A program made the translations under genes and the position numbers. A stretch of DNA of 35,078 nt from CAZUZD01 sp964624465 (GTDB lineage: Bacteria; Planctomycetota; Planctomycetia; Isosphaerales; Isosphaeraceae). The stretch's first letter is position 1. Each line of letters opens with the position of its first letter. The notes under the pieces were generated by a model. It saw only the letters and a list, made by a program, of their open reading frames with translations. It was not told the DNA's origin and made no database searches. Location: NCBI GenBank assembly GCA_964624465.1, contig CAZUZD010000024.1, positions 1 through 35,078 of the forward strand, read 5' to 3'. Shown in pieces: positions 15,839-23,736 of the stretch.

Positions 15839-15868
15839 TTACGCTCCGGGCGCGTCGGCCCTGATAAT
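15839..15868 (+). promoter_or_regulatory. possible promoter for the AMP nucleosidase-like gene
   Basis: TTACGC (15839-15844), 18-base spacer, GATAAT (15863-15868), 60 bases before the GTG at 15929. The -10 is good (five of six), the -35 weak. Confidence 0.3.
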
Positions 15869-15928
15869 GACCCGGACCGGCGGGGCTGGCAATCGCCTGG
15901 TCGGTGCGAGGACCCGGGGGACGCTGCG

Positions 15929-16699
15929 GTGAAGACGAAGGCCGAGATCGTGCGCGACTGGCTGCCCCGCTACACCGGGCGCCCGCTCGAAGGATTTGGC
16001 TCCTACATCCTGCTGACCAATTTCCAGCAGTACCTCGAGCTGTTCGCGGACCGATTCGGCGTGGAGATCCTGGGCCGCGACCGGCCGATGCAGTCGGCGA
16101 CCCACGACGACGTGACGATCCTGAACTTCGGAATGGGCAGCGCCATGGCCGCGACGGTCATGGACCTGCTCTCGGCCATCGAGCCCCGGGCGGTGCTGTT
16201 CCTGGGCAAGTGCGGCGGGCTCAAGAAGACGAAGGTCGGCGACTTCATCCTCCCGATCGCCGCGATCCGGGGCGAGGGGACCAGCAATGACTACATGCCC
16301 CCGGAGATCCCCGCCCTACCCTCGTTCCGGCTCCAGAAGGCGGTCTCGGCCGCGATCGTCCGTCAGGGCTGCGACTACTGGACCGGCACCGTCTACACCA
16401 CCAACCGGCGGGTCTGGGAGCACGACGACAAGTTCAAGGAGTATCTCCGCTCCATCCGGACCCTGGGCATCGACATGGAGACGGCGACGATCTTCATCGT
16501 CGGGTTCGTGAATCACATCCCCAAGGGGGCCCTGCTGCTGGTCTCCGACAGCCCGATGACCCCGGAGGGGGTCAAGACCAGCCACAGCGACCGGGCCGTC
16601 TCCGAGACCTACGTCCGCAAGCACCTGGACATCGGGCTGGACGCCCTGATCGAGCTCCGCGACCGGGGCGAGTCGGTGATGCACCTGCGATTCGAGTAG
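15929..16699 (+). CDS. AMP nucleosidase-like phosphorylase-fold protein (short form)
   Basis: A 256-residue protein of the purine nucleoside phosphorylase / AMP nucleosidase fold. It would hydrolyse the N-glycosidic bond of AMP, giving adenine and ribose 5-phosphate. Motifs: NFGMGSAMAATVMDLL and FLGKCGGLKKTKVGDFILPI (substrate pocket), the ribose-binding GIDMETATIF, and LLLVSDSPM, whose Asp is the expected general acid. It lacks the N-terminal regulatory domain of the roughly 480-residue enterobacterial Amn, matching the short type found in several phyla. The GTG start at 15929 gives MKTKAEIVRDWL and follows a GGGGGA run; upstream sequence in frame is not conserved. Single gene, convergent with the CHAD gene across 21 bases. 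Another nucleosidase substrate is possible. Confidence 0.85.
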   Translation: MKTKAEIVRDWLPRYTGRPLEGFGSYILLTNFQQYLELFADRFGVEILGRDRPMQSATHDDVTILNFGMGSAMAATVMDLLSAIEPRAVLFLGKCGGLKKTKVGDFILPIAAIRGEGTSNDYMPPEIPALPSFRLQKAVSAAIVRQGCDYWTGTVYTTNRRVWEHDDKFKEYLRSIRTLGIDMETATIFIVGFVNHIPKGALLLVSDSPMTPEGVKTSHSDRAVSETYVRKHLDIGLDALIELRDRGESVMHLRFE

Positions 16700-16720
16700 C
16701 TCGGCCCGGGGGCATGCGGA

Positions 16721-17710
16721 TCAGCCGCGACCACGATACCGGTCGCGTCGGAGCTTGCGCCAGGCCCGCAACCCGTCCTCGCGGCCGAGCGTCACCTGCG
16801 ACTCGAGCCGCAGCCGGAGCATGGCGGCCTCCGGTGGTCGGTTGGGCTCTCGGAGATACGCCAGGGCCACGATCGCATCCTGGTGCCGACCGAGCGGTCC
16901 GAGCAGCCGGCTGGTGCGCCTGGCCAGGCGCTTGGCGTGGCGACGCTCCTCGGCGTCGACCCAGGGGCCGATCAACTCGGCCGCCGTGCGCAGCTCCTTG
17001 GCCCGCTTGCGGAGATCGTGGAGGGCGTCGTCGGTCGCGTGCTGCTCCAGCGCCTGGCCGGCCCTGGAGATCCGATGCCAGAGTCGGTGGGTCAGCTCGG
17101 GCAATCGATCGCCGCAGCGATCCTCGGCCGACGGCAGGAGCGCCGGAGCGGTGAAGATCGGGGAGAGCCGGCGCAACAGCGGGCCCCGGTCCCGGTCCGA
17201 GAGCAGGACGCCCAGCGTCTGGCAGCCGACCGCTCGCCGCAGCCGGATCGGCTCCAGCAGCCGGCGCACACGGAGCTTCGAGTCGGCGGCCAGGGCGGTC
17301 AGGCCCTCCGACATCACGTCGAGATCGCGCACCTCGCCGAGGCGCTGGGAGAGCTGCCGGAGTTCGGCGCGACCGGCCTCCGACCAGATCGGGTCGAGGA
17401 CGGGGCCGAACAGCTGGATACCGCTGCGGAGCCGTCGCAGGCCCTGCCGCATCCGGTGGATGCCTTCCACCTCACCGCGAGCGACGGCGGACTCCTGCTC
17501 CAGGATCCGGAGGACCTCGCGACCCAGGATCGCCCGGACGGCGTCGGCGACCGGGCGATCGGGCCCGGCGGCGTGGCACAGGATCAGCCACTCCGGGATC
17601 CAGCGCGGGAATCGGGGTGGCTCCAGGGCCGGCCCGCCGGGAGGCCCCGGCAGGGCCGGAGGCCCGGCGGATCGGTCGGACGGGGGGCTGCCATTCACGA
17701 GCGGTCGCAT
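16721..17710 (-). CDS. CHAD domain protein
   Basis: A protein of about 329 residues built of helices, with the conserved-histidine alpha-helical domain that binds polyphosphate in characterised members. Signature elements: EGIHRMRQGLRRLRSGIQLF (His-x-x-Arg-x-x-x-x-x-Arg type), RLGEVRDLDVMSEGL, and the second half repeat HDLRKRAKELRTAAEL with LLGPLGRHQDAIVALAYL. The N-terminus to about residue 35 is Pro-rich and probably disordered. The start is uncertain: the ATG at 17710 is used here, while a GTG at 17737 is also open and neither has a well-spaced ribosome site. No CYTH (triphosphatase) domain is fused or adjacent. It follows the DUF1080 gene by 60 bases on the same strand. Confidence 0.85.
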   Translation of the reverse strand: MRPLVNGSPPSDRSAGPPALPGPPGGPALEPPRFPRWIPEWLILCHAAGPDRPVADAVRAILGREVLRILEQESAVARGEVEGIHRMRQGLRRLRSGIQLFGPVLDPIWSEAGRAELRQLSQRLGEVRDLDVMSEGLTALAADSKLRVRRLLEPIRLRRAVGCQTLGVLLSDRDRGPLLRRLSPIFTAPALLPSAEDRCGDRLPELTHRLWHRISRAGQALEQHATDDALHDLRKRAKELRTAAELIGPWVDAEERRHAKRLARRTSRLLGPLGRHQDAIVALAYLREPNRPPEAAMLRLRLESQVTLGREDGLRAWRKLRRDRYRGRG

Positions 17711-17770
17711 GCCTTCCGGGGCCGGGATGCCGGGCACCCGCCCGGGGCCATCCCCGGACGGGTCGCAGGC

Positions 17771-18598
17771 TCAGTCGTCGAGCGGCAGGATCTCGACCGT
17801 GCGGAACTCGATCGGATGGCTCTCCGACTGGAGCGAGATCGTGCCGCCGGTCAGCAGCTTCTCCCCGTTCTGCTTGGTGATCAGGCCGCGGGCGTCGTTG
17901 TCGTTGGGGTCGAGCTGAGACTGCTCATAAGTCAGCACGGTCTCGCCGTTGACCTTGTGCGTGACCTTGCCCGCGCCGAGCGCCTCGACCTCCAGGGTGA
18001 CCCACTCGTTGTCCCGGTAGGTCTTCGAGCTGGATTCGGTGCAGTGCTGGGTGATGAGCTTGCCGTCCATCACGACGTTCGTCCCCGGCGTGCACAGGTT
18101 GCCGGTGTGCCGCTCGCCGGTCGTGCCCCCGCCCAGGAACTGGACTTCGATGGAGACGGGAAAGTCCTGGTCCTTGCGCATCGACTCGGGGCTCTGGCCG
18201 TGGATCATCACGCCGCTGTTGCGGAGGGCCCAGCCCGGCCCGCCGGGACACTGCTGGCCGACGAACCGGTACTCGATCCGGAGCCGGTAGCGCCGGAACG
18301 GGGTCTTGTAGAACAGGTGCCCGAACTTCTCGTCGAACTTCTCGTAGCCATCGTAGCGAACCTGGATCACGCCGTCCGCGACCCGGAAGGTGCGCATCGG
18401 GTCCTCGCCCGCGGCATGGCCGACGATCTTGGGGGTCCAGCCCTCCAGGTCCTTGCCGTTGAAGAGCGGGATCCACTTCTCGTCGCGGGCCGTGGCGGGG
18501 GCCGCCGGAGCGGCCAGGGCCAGGCTCATCAGCGCCAGCAGGGCCAGCGCGGGACGGCGGAACGAGGCAGACGTCGGGGTGGGCAGGATCGGATTCAC
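17771..18598 (-). CDS. secreted DUF1080 (3-keto-disaccharide hydrolase-like) protein
   Basis: A 275-residue exported protein with one DUF1080 concanavalin-like beta-sandwich, a family now linked to hydrolysis of 3-keto-glycosides and very abundant in planctomycetes. Signal peptide about 1-37 (RRPALALLALMSLALAAPAA). Domain landmarks: WIPLFNGKDLEGWTPKIVGH at the start, the strand FYKTPFRRYRLRIEYRF, then GWALRNSGVMIHGQSPESM, IEVQFLGGG, GNLCTPG, WVTLEVEALGAGKVTHKVNG and the C-terminal ISLQSESHPIEFRTVEILPL. I chose the GTG at 18598, since a TTG 9 bases upstream sits only 2 bases after AGGA. It is 46 bases downstream of the epimerase gene on the same strand and may share its transcript. Confidence 0.88.
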   Translation of the reverse strand: MNPILPTPTSASFRRPALALLALMSLALAAPAAPATARDEKWIPLFNGKDLEGWTPKIVGHAAGEDPMRTFRVADGVIQVRYDGYEKFDEKFGHLFYKTPFRRYRLRIEYRFVGQQCPGGPGWALRNSGVMIHGQSPESMRKDQDFPVSIEVQFLGGGTTGERHTGNLCTPGTNVVMDGKLITQHCTESSSKTYRDNEWVTLEVEALGAGKVTHKVNGETVLTYEQSQLDPNDNDARGLITKQNGEKLLTGGTISLQSESHPIEFRTVEILPLDD

Positions 18599-18644
18599 GT
18601 CGTCCAAGGTCCTTTCGAGGGAGAGGATCGGGGGGCCAGGGCGA

Positions 18645-19607
18645 TCAGGCGGGGTGGTGCTCGGCGATGATGTCGGTCAGGATCCGGTCCAGGTCGCGGG
18701 TCGGGTGGTAATCGAGCAGCCTGGCGATCTTCGACAGGTTGGGGACCCGGCGGTGCATGTCCTCGAAGCCGGCGGTGTACGCCTCGCTGTAGGGCACGAA
18801 CTGGATCGGGCTCGACGAACCGGTCAGCTCGCGAATGCGCTGGGCGAGCTGGAGGATCGTGATCTCCTGATCGTTTCCAATGTTGAAGACCTCGCCGCGT
18901 GCCGCCGGGGTGCCCATGAGCCCGACCAGGGCCCCGGCCACATCAGCCACGTGGGCGAAGCAGCGCGACTGGTTGCCGTCGCCGTAGACCGTGAGCGGTT
19001 CGCCCGCCAGCGCCTGCTGGACGAAGCGCGGGATGACCATGCCATACCGGCCGGTCTGGCGGGGTCCGACCGTGTTGAACAGCCGGGCGACGATGACAGG
19101 CAGGTGCGACTCGTGCCAGTGCGCCAGGGCCAGGAACTCGTCGAGGGCCTTGGCACAGGCGTAGGCCCAGCGACGGGTCGTGGTCGGCCCCATCACCATG
19201 TCGTCCCCCTCCGAGAAGGGGACCCGGAGCGACTTGCCGTAGACCTCGCTGGTCGAGGTCAGCAGCACGGGCCGGCGATAGCGGGCACAGGTGCGCAGGA
19301 CGATGTCGGTGCCGTTGACGATCGTCTCGATCGTCCGGACGGGCTGATCGACCACCAGGCGGACGCCGACGGCGCTCGCGAGGTGGTAGACCGCCTGACA
19401 CTCCATGACGCAGCGCTCGACGACGCTGGCGTCGGTGACGCTGGCGACCCGGAGCTCGAAGTCGGGCCGGCCTTCGAGGTGGGCGATGTTGCTGTACCGG
19501 CCGGTGCTCAGGTCGTCGAGCGCCAGGACCGAGTGGCCGTCGTCGAGCAGACGCTCGGCGAGGTGGCTGCCGATGAAACCCGAGCCACCAGTGACGAGAT
19601 ATCGCAT
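18645..19607 (-). CDS. NAD-dependent sugar epimerase/dehydratase (extended SDR)
   Basis: A 320-residue extended short-chain dehydrogenase acting on a nucleotide sugar. The NAD-binding motif is GGSGFIGSHLAERLL at the N-terminus; the catalytic set is Ser/Thr in LTSTSEVYG and Tyr-x-x-x-Lys in YACAKALDE. The substrate half has PRQTGRYGMVIPRFVQQAL, YGDGNQSRCFAHVADV and GEVFNIGNDQEITILQLA, very like UDP-glucuronate decarboxylase and UDP-glucose 4-epimerase-related enzymes; GRYGMVIPRF with the RCFAHV element is typical of the decarboxylase-like group, but the product is not certain. The ATG at 19607 starts MRYLVTGGSG; a GTG 30 bases upstream adds unconserved residues. Flanked by an HNH gene (60-base gap) and the DUF1080 gene. 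It likely feeds envelope polysaccharide synthesis. Confidence 0.88.
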   Translation of the reverse strand: MRYLVTGGSGFIGSHLAERLLDDGHSVLALDDLSTGRYSNIAHLEGRPDFELRVASVTDASVVERCVMECQAVYHLASAVGVRLVVDQPVRTIETIVNGTDIVLRTCARYRRPVLLTSTSEVYGKSLRVPFSEGDDMVMGPTTTRRWAYACAKALDEFLALAHWHESHLPVIVARLFNTVGPRQTGRYGMVIPRFVQQALAGEPLTVYGDGNQSRCFAHVADVAGALVGLMGTPAARGEVFNIGNDQEITILQLAQRIRELTGSSSPIQFVPYSEAYTAGFEDMHRRVPNLSKIARLLDYHPTRDLDRILTDIIAEHHPA

Positions 19608-19667
19608 GGGCGTCCAGCGGGCGCGGGGGGAGAACACGAGGGAGTGGCGGGACGGTCGGCGTCGGGC

Positions 19668-20264
19668 TCACTCTTCGAGCGTGACGTTCCAGTAGGCCTC
19701 GCTGACGAAGCGCGACCAGCTCTCGATCCGGATCCCGTTCGACGAGTAGACCGGCCGCCACGAGGGGCGCACCGGGCGCTTGCGAAGCGTCATGTGGGCC
19801 TGCTCGGGCGTGCGGTTGGCCTTGCGGGAGTTGCAGCTCACGCAGGCCAGCACGCAGTTGTCCCACCGCGAGGTCCCGCCCAGGGAGCGCGGCAGGACAT
19901 GGTCGATCGTCAGCTCGGCGCTGCCGGGGCGGACGCCGCAGTACTGGCAGGTGCCATGGTCCCGTTTGAACAGGTTGCGGCGGCTGAAGGTCACCGCCGA
20001 CTCCCGCAGTCGCTCGTAGCGCGTCAGCGTGAGCACTTCGGGCACCCGGAGCCGGAAGGTGATCGCCTGGATGAACGGCTCGCCGGCGCGCGGGCGCAGC
20101 TGGGCCCAGTCGCTCCAGGAGTAGAGGCGGAAGTCGTTCGGGTCGACCACGCGGGCCGATTCGTTCCAGAGCATCACCAGGGCCCGGCTGACCGTGGCGA
20201 CGTTGACCGGTTGCCAGTTCCGGTTGAGGACCAGCGTGGGGCGTTCCAGGACGGACGAGCTCAT
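19668..20264 (-). CDS. HNH endonuclease family protein
   Basis: A 198-residue protein with an HNH nuclease core in its second half: CQYCG and CVSCNSRK form the zinc-binding pairs around LTIDHVLPRSLGGTSRWDN, where the DH and the Asn are the active-site residues. The N-terminal half (TLVLNRNWQPVNVATVSRAL, then LYSWSDWAQL) is the conserved lead segment of the widespread stand-alone bacterial HNH proteins, whose role is poorly defined. The ATG at 20264 follows AGGGAGG by about 10 bases. No intein, intron or restriction partner is nearby, so it is not obviously a homing or restriction enzyme. Divergent from cinA. Confidence 0.88.
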   Translation of the reverse strand: MSSSVLERPTLVLNRNWQPVNVATVSRALVMLWNESARVVDPNDFRLYSWSDWAQLRPRAGEPFIQAITFRLRVPEVLTLTRYERLRESAVTFSRRNLFKRDHGTCQYCGVRPGSAELTIDHVLPRSLGGTSRWDNCVLACVSCNSRKANRTPEQAHMTLRKRPVRPSWRPVYSSNGIRIESWSRFVSEAYWNVTLEE

Positions 20265-20410
20265 CGACTCGAAGCCTCCCTGTGGCCAGGCGACTGGTGA
20301 GCGGGACCACTCGACGGGGAGCCTCCATTACAACACAATCTCCCGGTGGGAGGGGAGCGGCGACCGCCAGACCGGCGGACCGCCCCGCCCCGCCAGCCGG
20401 GGGATGTGGG

Positions 20411-21679
20411 ATGAATGCGGAGATCATCGCCGTGGGGACCGAGCTGGTCACCGGGCAGAAGCTCGACACGAACAGCCAGTGGCTCAGCCGCCGGCTGGGC
20501 GAGCTCGGCGTCGAGGTCCAGTACCACACGACCATCGGCGATGACGCCGAGCGGAACCTCGAGGCCTTCCGGATCGCTTCCGAGCGGGCGGACGTCGTGA
20601 TCGTCGGCGGTGGCCTCGGACCCACCCAGGACGACCTGACCCGGGAACTGCTGGCGCGACTCTGCGAGGTGCCGCTGGTCGAGGACCCCGGTTCCCTGGC
20701 CGCCCTCACGGCCTACTTCGCCGGCCGCAGCCGCCCCATGCCCGACCGAAACCGGGTGCAGGCTCTCGTCCCGGCCGGGACCGACGTGCTGGCCAACCGG
20801 GTCGGCACCGCCCCCGGCCTCTCGATCGTCCGGGCCCGGGGCACCTTCTTCTGCCTGCCCGGCGTGCCCGGCGAGCTCAAGGTCATGTTCGACGAGCAGG
20901 TGGTGCCCCGGCTCCGCCGCGACCCCCGGCTGGACCGCGTGTTCGTCCACCGCGTCATCAACATGTACGGCAAGGGGGAGTCCGAGATTGAGGCCCTGGC
21001 GCCCGACCTGACCGCCCGGGGCCGGCGCCCCGAGGTCGGCATCACCGCCAGCGACGCGACCATCAGCTTCCGGGTCGTCTGCGACGGGGCGACCGTGGCC
21101 GAGGCCGAGCGCGACATGGAGCCGACCCTCGCCTCGATCCGGGAGCGATTTGCCGACCTGATCGTCGGCGAGGGCAAGATCGACGTCGTCGAGGCCCTGG
21201 TCGAGCAACTCGTCCGCACCGGGGCGACCATCGCCACCGCCGAATCCTGCACCGGCGGCCTGATCGCCGGGCGGCTCACCGGCGTCCCCGGTGTCAGTGC
21301 CCACTTCGCTGGCGGGGTGGTCTGCTACAGCAATGACTCCAAGACCGACCTGCTCGACGTCCCGGCCAGGTTGATCGAGTCGCAAGGCGCCGTGAGCCCC
21401 GAGGTGGCCGAGGCCCTGGCCGAGGGAGTCCGCCGCCGGTTTGGAACGACGGTCGGGCTCGGCGTGACCGGCATCGCCGGACCCGGCGGTGGCAGCCCCG
21501 AGAAGCCGGTCGGACTGGTGTACGTCGGGCTGGCCCTCGCGGGCCGCGTCGAGCAGCGCCGATTGCTCCTGGGCACCGAGCAGCCGCGCGACGTGATCCG
21601 CAGCCGGGCCGCCAAGTACGCCCTCAACTGGGCCCGGCTGGCCGTCCGCGACCTGCCGGATGCCGGTTCGACCGGCTGA
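20411..21679 (+). CDS. cinA: CinA family protein, nicotinamide-nucleotide amidohydrolase
   Basis: A 422-residue two-domain protein. The N-terminal MoCF/COG1058 domain (about 1-170) shows AEIIAVGTELVTGQKLDTNS, VVIVGGGLGPTQDDLTRELL and FFCLPGVPGELKVMFDE; it is an ADP-ribose pyrophosphatase in related proteins. The C-terminal PncC domain (about 260-415) shows TIATAESCTGGLIAGRLTG, VVCYSNDSKTDLLDV, GAVSPEVAEALAEGVRR and GVTGIAGPGGGSPEKPVG, the NMN deamidase site. Together they recycle pyridine nucleotide breakdown products. The length matches full-length CinA. The ATG at 20411 gives MNAEIIAVGTEL; the start region is G-rich with no sharply placed ribosome site. It stands alone, without recA. Confidence 0.95.
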   Translation: MNAEIIAVGTELVTGQKLDTNSQWLSRRLGELGVEVQYHTTIGDDAERNLEAFRIASERADVVIVGGGLGPTQDDLTRELLARLCEVPLVEDPGSLAALTAYFAGRSRPMPDRNRVQALVPAGTDVLANRVGTAPGLSIVRARGTFFCLPGVPGELKVMFDEQVVPRLRRDPRLDRVFVHRVINMYGKGESEIEALAPDLTARGRRPEVGITASDATISFRVVCDGATVAEAERDMEPTLASIRERFADLIVGEGKIDVVEALVEQLVRTGATIATAESCTGGLIAGRLTGVPGVSAHFAGGVVCYSNDSKTDLLDVPARLIESQGAVSPEVAEALAEGVRRRFGTTVGLGVTGIAGPGGGSPEKPVGLVYVGLALAGRVEQRRLLLGTEQPRDVIRSRAAKYALNWARLAVRDLPDAGSTG

Positions 21680-21726
21680 CGCCAGTTGGCCGGCTGCTGG
21701 CCACCTGATCGATCCCCAGGGCGGGT

Positions 21727-22470
21727 TCAGCGCGGGGCGGTCGCCCAGAGCGCCACTGCCGCAGGATGGTTCTGGCGGAGCCAGACTGTCGCCTGATCGA
21801 GCCAGTCCCGGCGGCGGGCGGGGTCCGTCTCGTCAAGGGCCCGTGCCAGCAGCCGGGCCAGCGGAGCCATCGGGGTCGCTCCCTGAGCCTGGGCGTCGAG
21901 CCAGGCGGCGGCCTCGGGGTCGTCGCGGGCCACGGCCTGGATGTACGCGGCCCAGAGCGCGATCCCGGGGTCGGGGTGCCGTCGCAGCTCGGCCAGCGGC
22001 TCTCGGGGCAGGCCGTAGCGGCCGTGGTCGTACGCCATCGGGCGGATGAGCAGCAGCCGGAGCCAGTCGGGCCAGCCCTCGCTGCGGGCGACCGACAGAG
22101 CGTAGGCCGAAGGGTCGCCCGAGATCGCCTCCGCGTCGAGCGCCTCGGCCAGCACGTAGCGGGCGCGGTCCGGGGGCACACGGCTCAGGCTCAGGTCCCA
22201 GAGCTGTCCCTGGGTCACGCCGGGGTCCCTGGCCAGGGCCTCGGCCGCCGCGATCCGTTCCGGCTCGGGCAGGCGCGGGTCGTTGATCCGGTACACGTTC
22301 CGCCAGAGCGCCCGGGTCTGCCAGAGCGAGGCCCCGAACCAGCCGAGCAGGGCCAGCAGGGTGATCAGGCCGCCGATCCCGAGGTAGAATAGGATCCCGT
22401 ACCGCTCCGACTCGGTGCGGCGCACCTGCTCGGGCGTGAGGATCGGCAGCTCGGGGAAGTTCGCGGTCAT
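21727..22470 (-). CDS. uncharacterised single-span membrane protein with helical repeats
   Basis: An unrecognised 247-residue protein. After a soluble N-terminus (MTANFPELPILTPEQV) there is one membrane segment at about 27-50 (GILFYLGIGGLITLLALLGW), then an Ala/Arg/Leu/Pro-rich helical region (ERIAAAEALARDPGVTQGQL, APLARLLARALDETDPARRR) that looks like degenerate TPR or HEAT-type helical pairs with recurring 'ALA.DP' turns. It would be an inner-membrane protein with a large soluble C-terminal part. Divergent from truD across 99 bases and convergent with cinA. No function can be assigned. Confidence 0.75.
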   Translation of the reverse strand: MTANFPELPILTPEQVRRTESERYGILFYLGIGGLITLLALLGWFGASLWQTRALWRNVYRINDPRLPEPERIAAAEALARDPGVTQGQLWDLSLSRVPPDRARYVLAEALDAEAISGDPSAYALSVARSEGWPDWLRLLLIRPMAYDHGRYGLPREPLAELRRHPDPGIALWAAYIQAVARDDPEAAAWLDAQAQGATPMAPLARLLARALDETDPARRRDWLDQATVWLRQNHPAAVALWATAPR

Positions 22471-22498
22471 GGGCGGGCTCCCGGACGGTCCAGGACGC

Positions 22499-22504
22499 AT
22501 TGTA
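22499..22504 (-). promoter_or_regulatory. possible -10 element for the minus-strand membrane protein
   Basis: TACAAT on the minus strand, 29 bases before the ATG at 22470, in an otherwise GC-rich divergent region. No convincing -35 hexamer is seen at 16-18 bases. Confidence 0.25.
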
Positions 22505-22569
22505 ACCGAGCCGGATGCGAACCGTGTGCCCGCGGCCGCCGGTGCCACGAGTCGATGGGTTGGGATGCG

Positions 22570-23736
22570 ATGAAGCTCAAGTGCCAGCCCGAGGATTTCG
22601 GCGTCGAGGAGTTGCCAGTCGTGCGGCCCGGCGACCGCGGCCGGTTCATGTTCTACCGGCTCACCAAGCGCGGGATGGGCACCCTCGAGGCCCTCGACCA
22701 GATCCGCCGCCGCTGGAACCTCTCGCAGACCGCCATCCAGTACGGCGGCCTCAAGGACCGCCACGCCGTCACCGTCCAGTACCTGACGATCCTCGAAGGG
22801 CCCAACCATCCTATCTTCCTGGAGCACCTGGAGCTGGAGCCCCTCGGGCGTCTGAACGAGCCGTATGGCCCGCGCGGGTTCCGCGGCAATCGCTTCCACG
22901 TCGTGATGCGCGACCTGACCCCGGCCGACGTCGAGGCGGCCACCCGGGCCATCGAGTCGCTGCCCCGGGATGGTCTGCCCAATTACTTCGACGACCAGCG
23001 GTTCGGGTCGGTGGGCTACGAGTGCGAGTTCATCGGCGAGGCCTGGATCCTGGGCAACCACGAGCGGGCGCTCTGGCTGGCGATGGCCGAGGCGAACCCC
23101 TCCGATCGCGCCCCGATCCGGCAGGAGAAGGCGATCCTCCGCGAGACCTGGGGGAACTGGGCCGAGGCCAAGGCCCAGCTCCCGCGCTCGCACTCGCGCA
23201 GCCTGGTTACCTATCTGGTCGATCACCCGACCGACTTCAAGGGGGCGTTCGCCCGGCTCCGCCGCGACCTCCGCTCGATCTACTTCTCCGCCTACCAGAG
23301 CTTCCTCTGGAACCGGCTGCTGGGCCGGCTGATCACGAGCCAGACCCGGCCCGAGCAGCGGGTCGAGTTCGACTTCCGGGTCGACCGGCTCCCGATTCAC
23401 CGCGGCCTCGATCCCGACCAGGCGAGAGCCCTGGGCAAGCTCCGGCTGGCCCTGCCCGCCTCACGGTCGCCGTTCCCGGAAGGGGCCGCCGGTGAGGTGG
23501 CGACGGCCGTCCTGGCCGAGCGCGGGCTCACCTGGGACGCGCTCAAGGTCAAGCACCTCAAGGATGTCTTCCTGTCGAAGGGCGACCGGGCGGCCCTGTT
23601 CTACCCCACGAATCTCCGGTGGGAGGCCGGGGACGACGAGCTCTATCCCGGTCGCCGCAAGCTGGCGCTGGACTTCGAGCTGGAGAAGGGGTGCTACGCC
23701 ACCCTGGTGGTCAAGCGGCTGACGGAGGCCCCGTGA
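22570..23736 (+). CDS. truD: tRNA pseudouridine synthase TruD
   Basis: A 388-residue enzyme that makes pseudouridine 13 in tRNA-Glu-type tRNAs in Escherichia coli. The catalytic Asp is D63 in YGGLKDRHAVTVQYL, the family signature, preceded by the FMFYRLTKRGMGTLEAL strand-helix and followed by RGNRFHVVMRDL, NYFDDQRFGSVG and SAYQSFLWNRLLGRLI, all hallmark segments; the middle part (about 195-290) corresponds to the TRUD insertion domain. The ATG at 22570 (MKLKCQPEDFGVEEL) matches family starts; an ATG at 22555 adds five residues and cannot be excluded. The stop overlaps the next start as GTGA, coupling two pseudouridine synthases. Confidence 0.92.
   Translation: MKLKCQPEDFGVEELPVVRPGDRGRFMFYRLTKRGMGTLEALDQIRRRWNLSQTAIQYGGLKDRHAVTVQYLTILEGPNHPIFLEHLELEPLGRLNEPYGPRGFRGNRFHVVMRDLTPADVEAATRAIESLPRDGLPNYFDDQRFGSVGYECEFIGEAWILGNHERALWLAMAEANPSDRAPIRQEKAILRETWGNWAEAKAQLPRSHSRSLVTYLVDHPTDFKGAFARLRRDLRSIYFSAYQSFLWNRLLGRLITSQTRPEQRVEFDFRVDRLPIHRGLDPDQARALGKLRLALPASRSPFPEGAAGEVATAVLAERGLTWDALKVKHLKDVFLSKGDRAALFYPTNLRWEAGDDELYPGRRKLALDFELEKGCYATLVVKRLTEAP

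Noticed and set aside
14057..15928. Very long in-frame extension upstream of the AMP nucleosidase-like gene
   Set aside because: It is open only because it runs antisense to larC and the Dabb gene; conserved protein begins at the GTG at 15929.
19668..20264. HNH gene as a homing endonuclease or part of a restriction/defence system
   Set aside because: It is a free-standing chromosomal HNH protein with no intron, intein, methylase or defence partner nearby.
21682..21703. TGGCC/GGCCA short hairpin after cinA as a terminator
   Set aside because: Five base pairs, no T-rich tail, and such GGCC palindromes are frequent in this GC-rich sequence.
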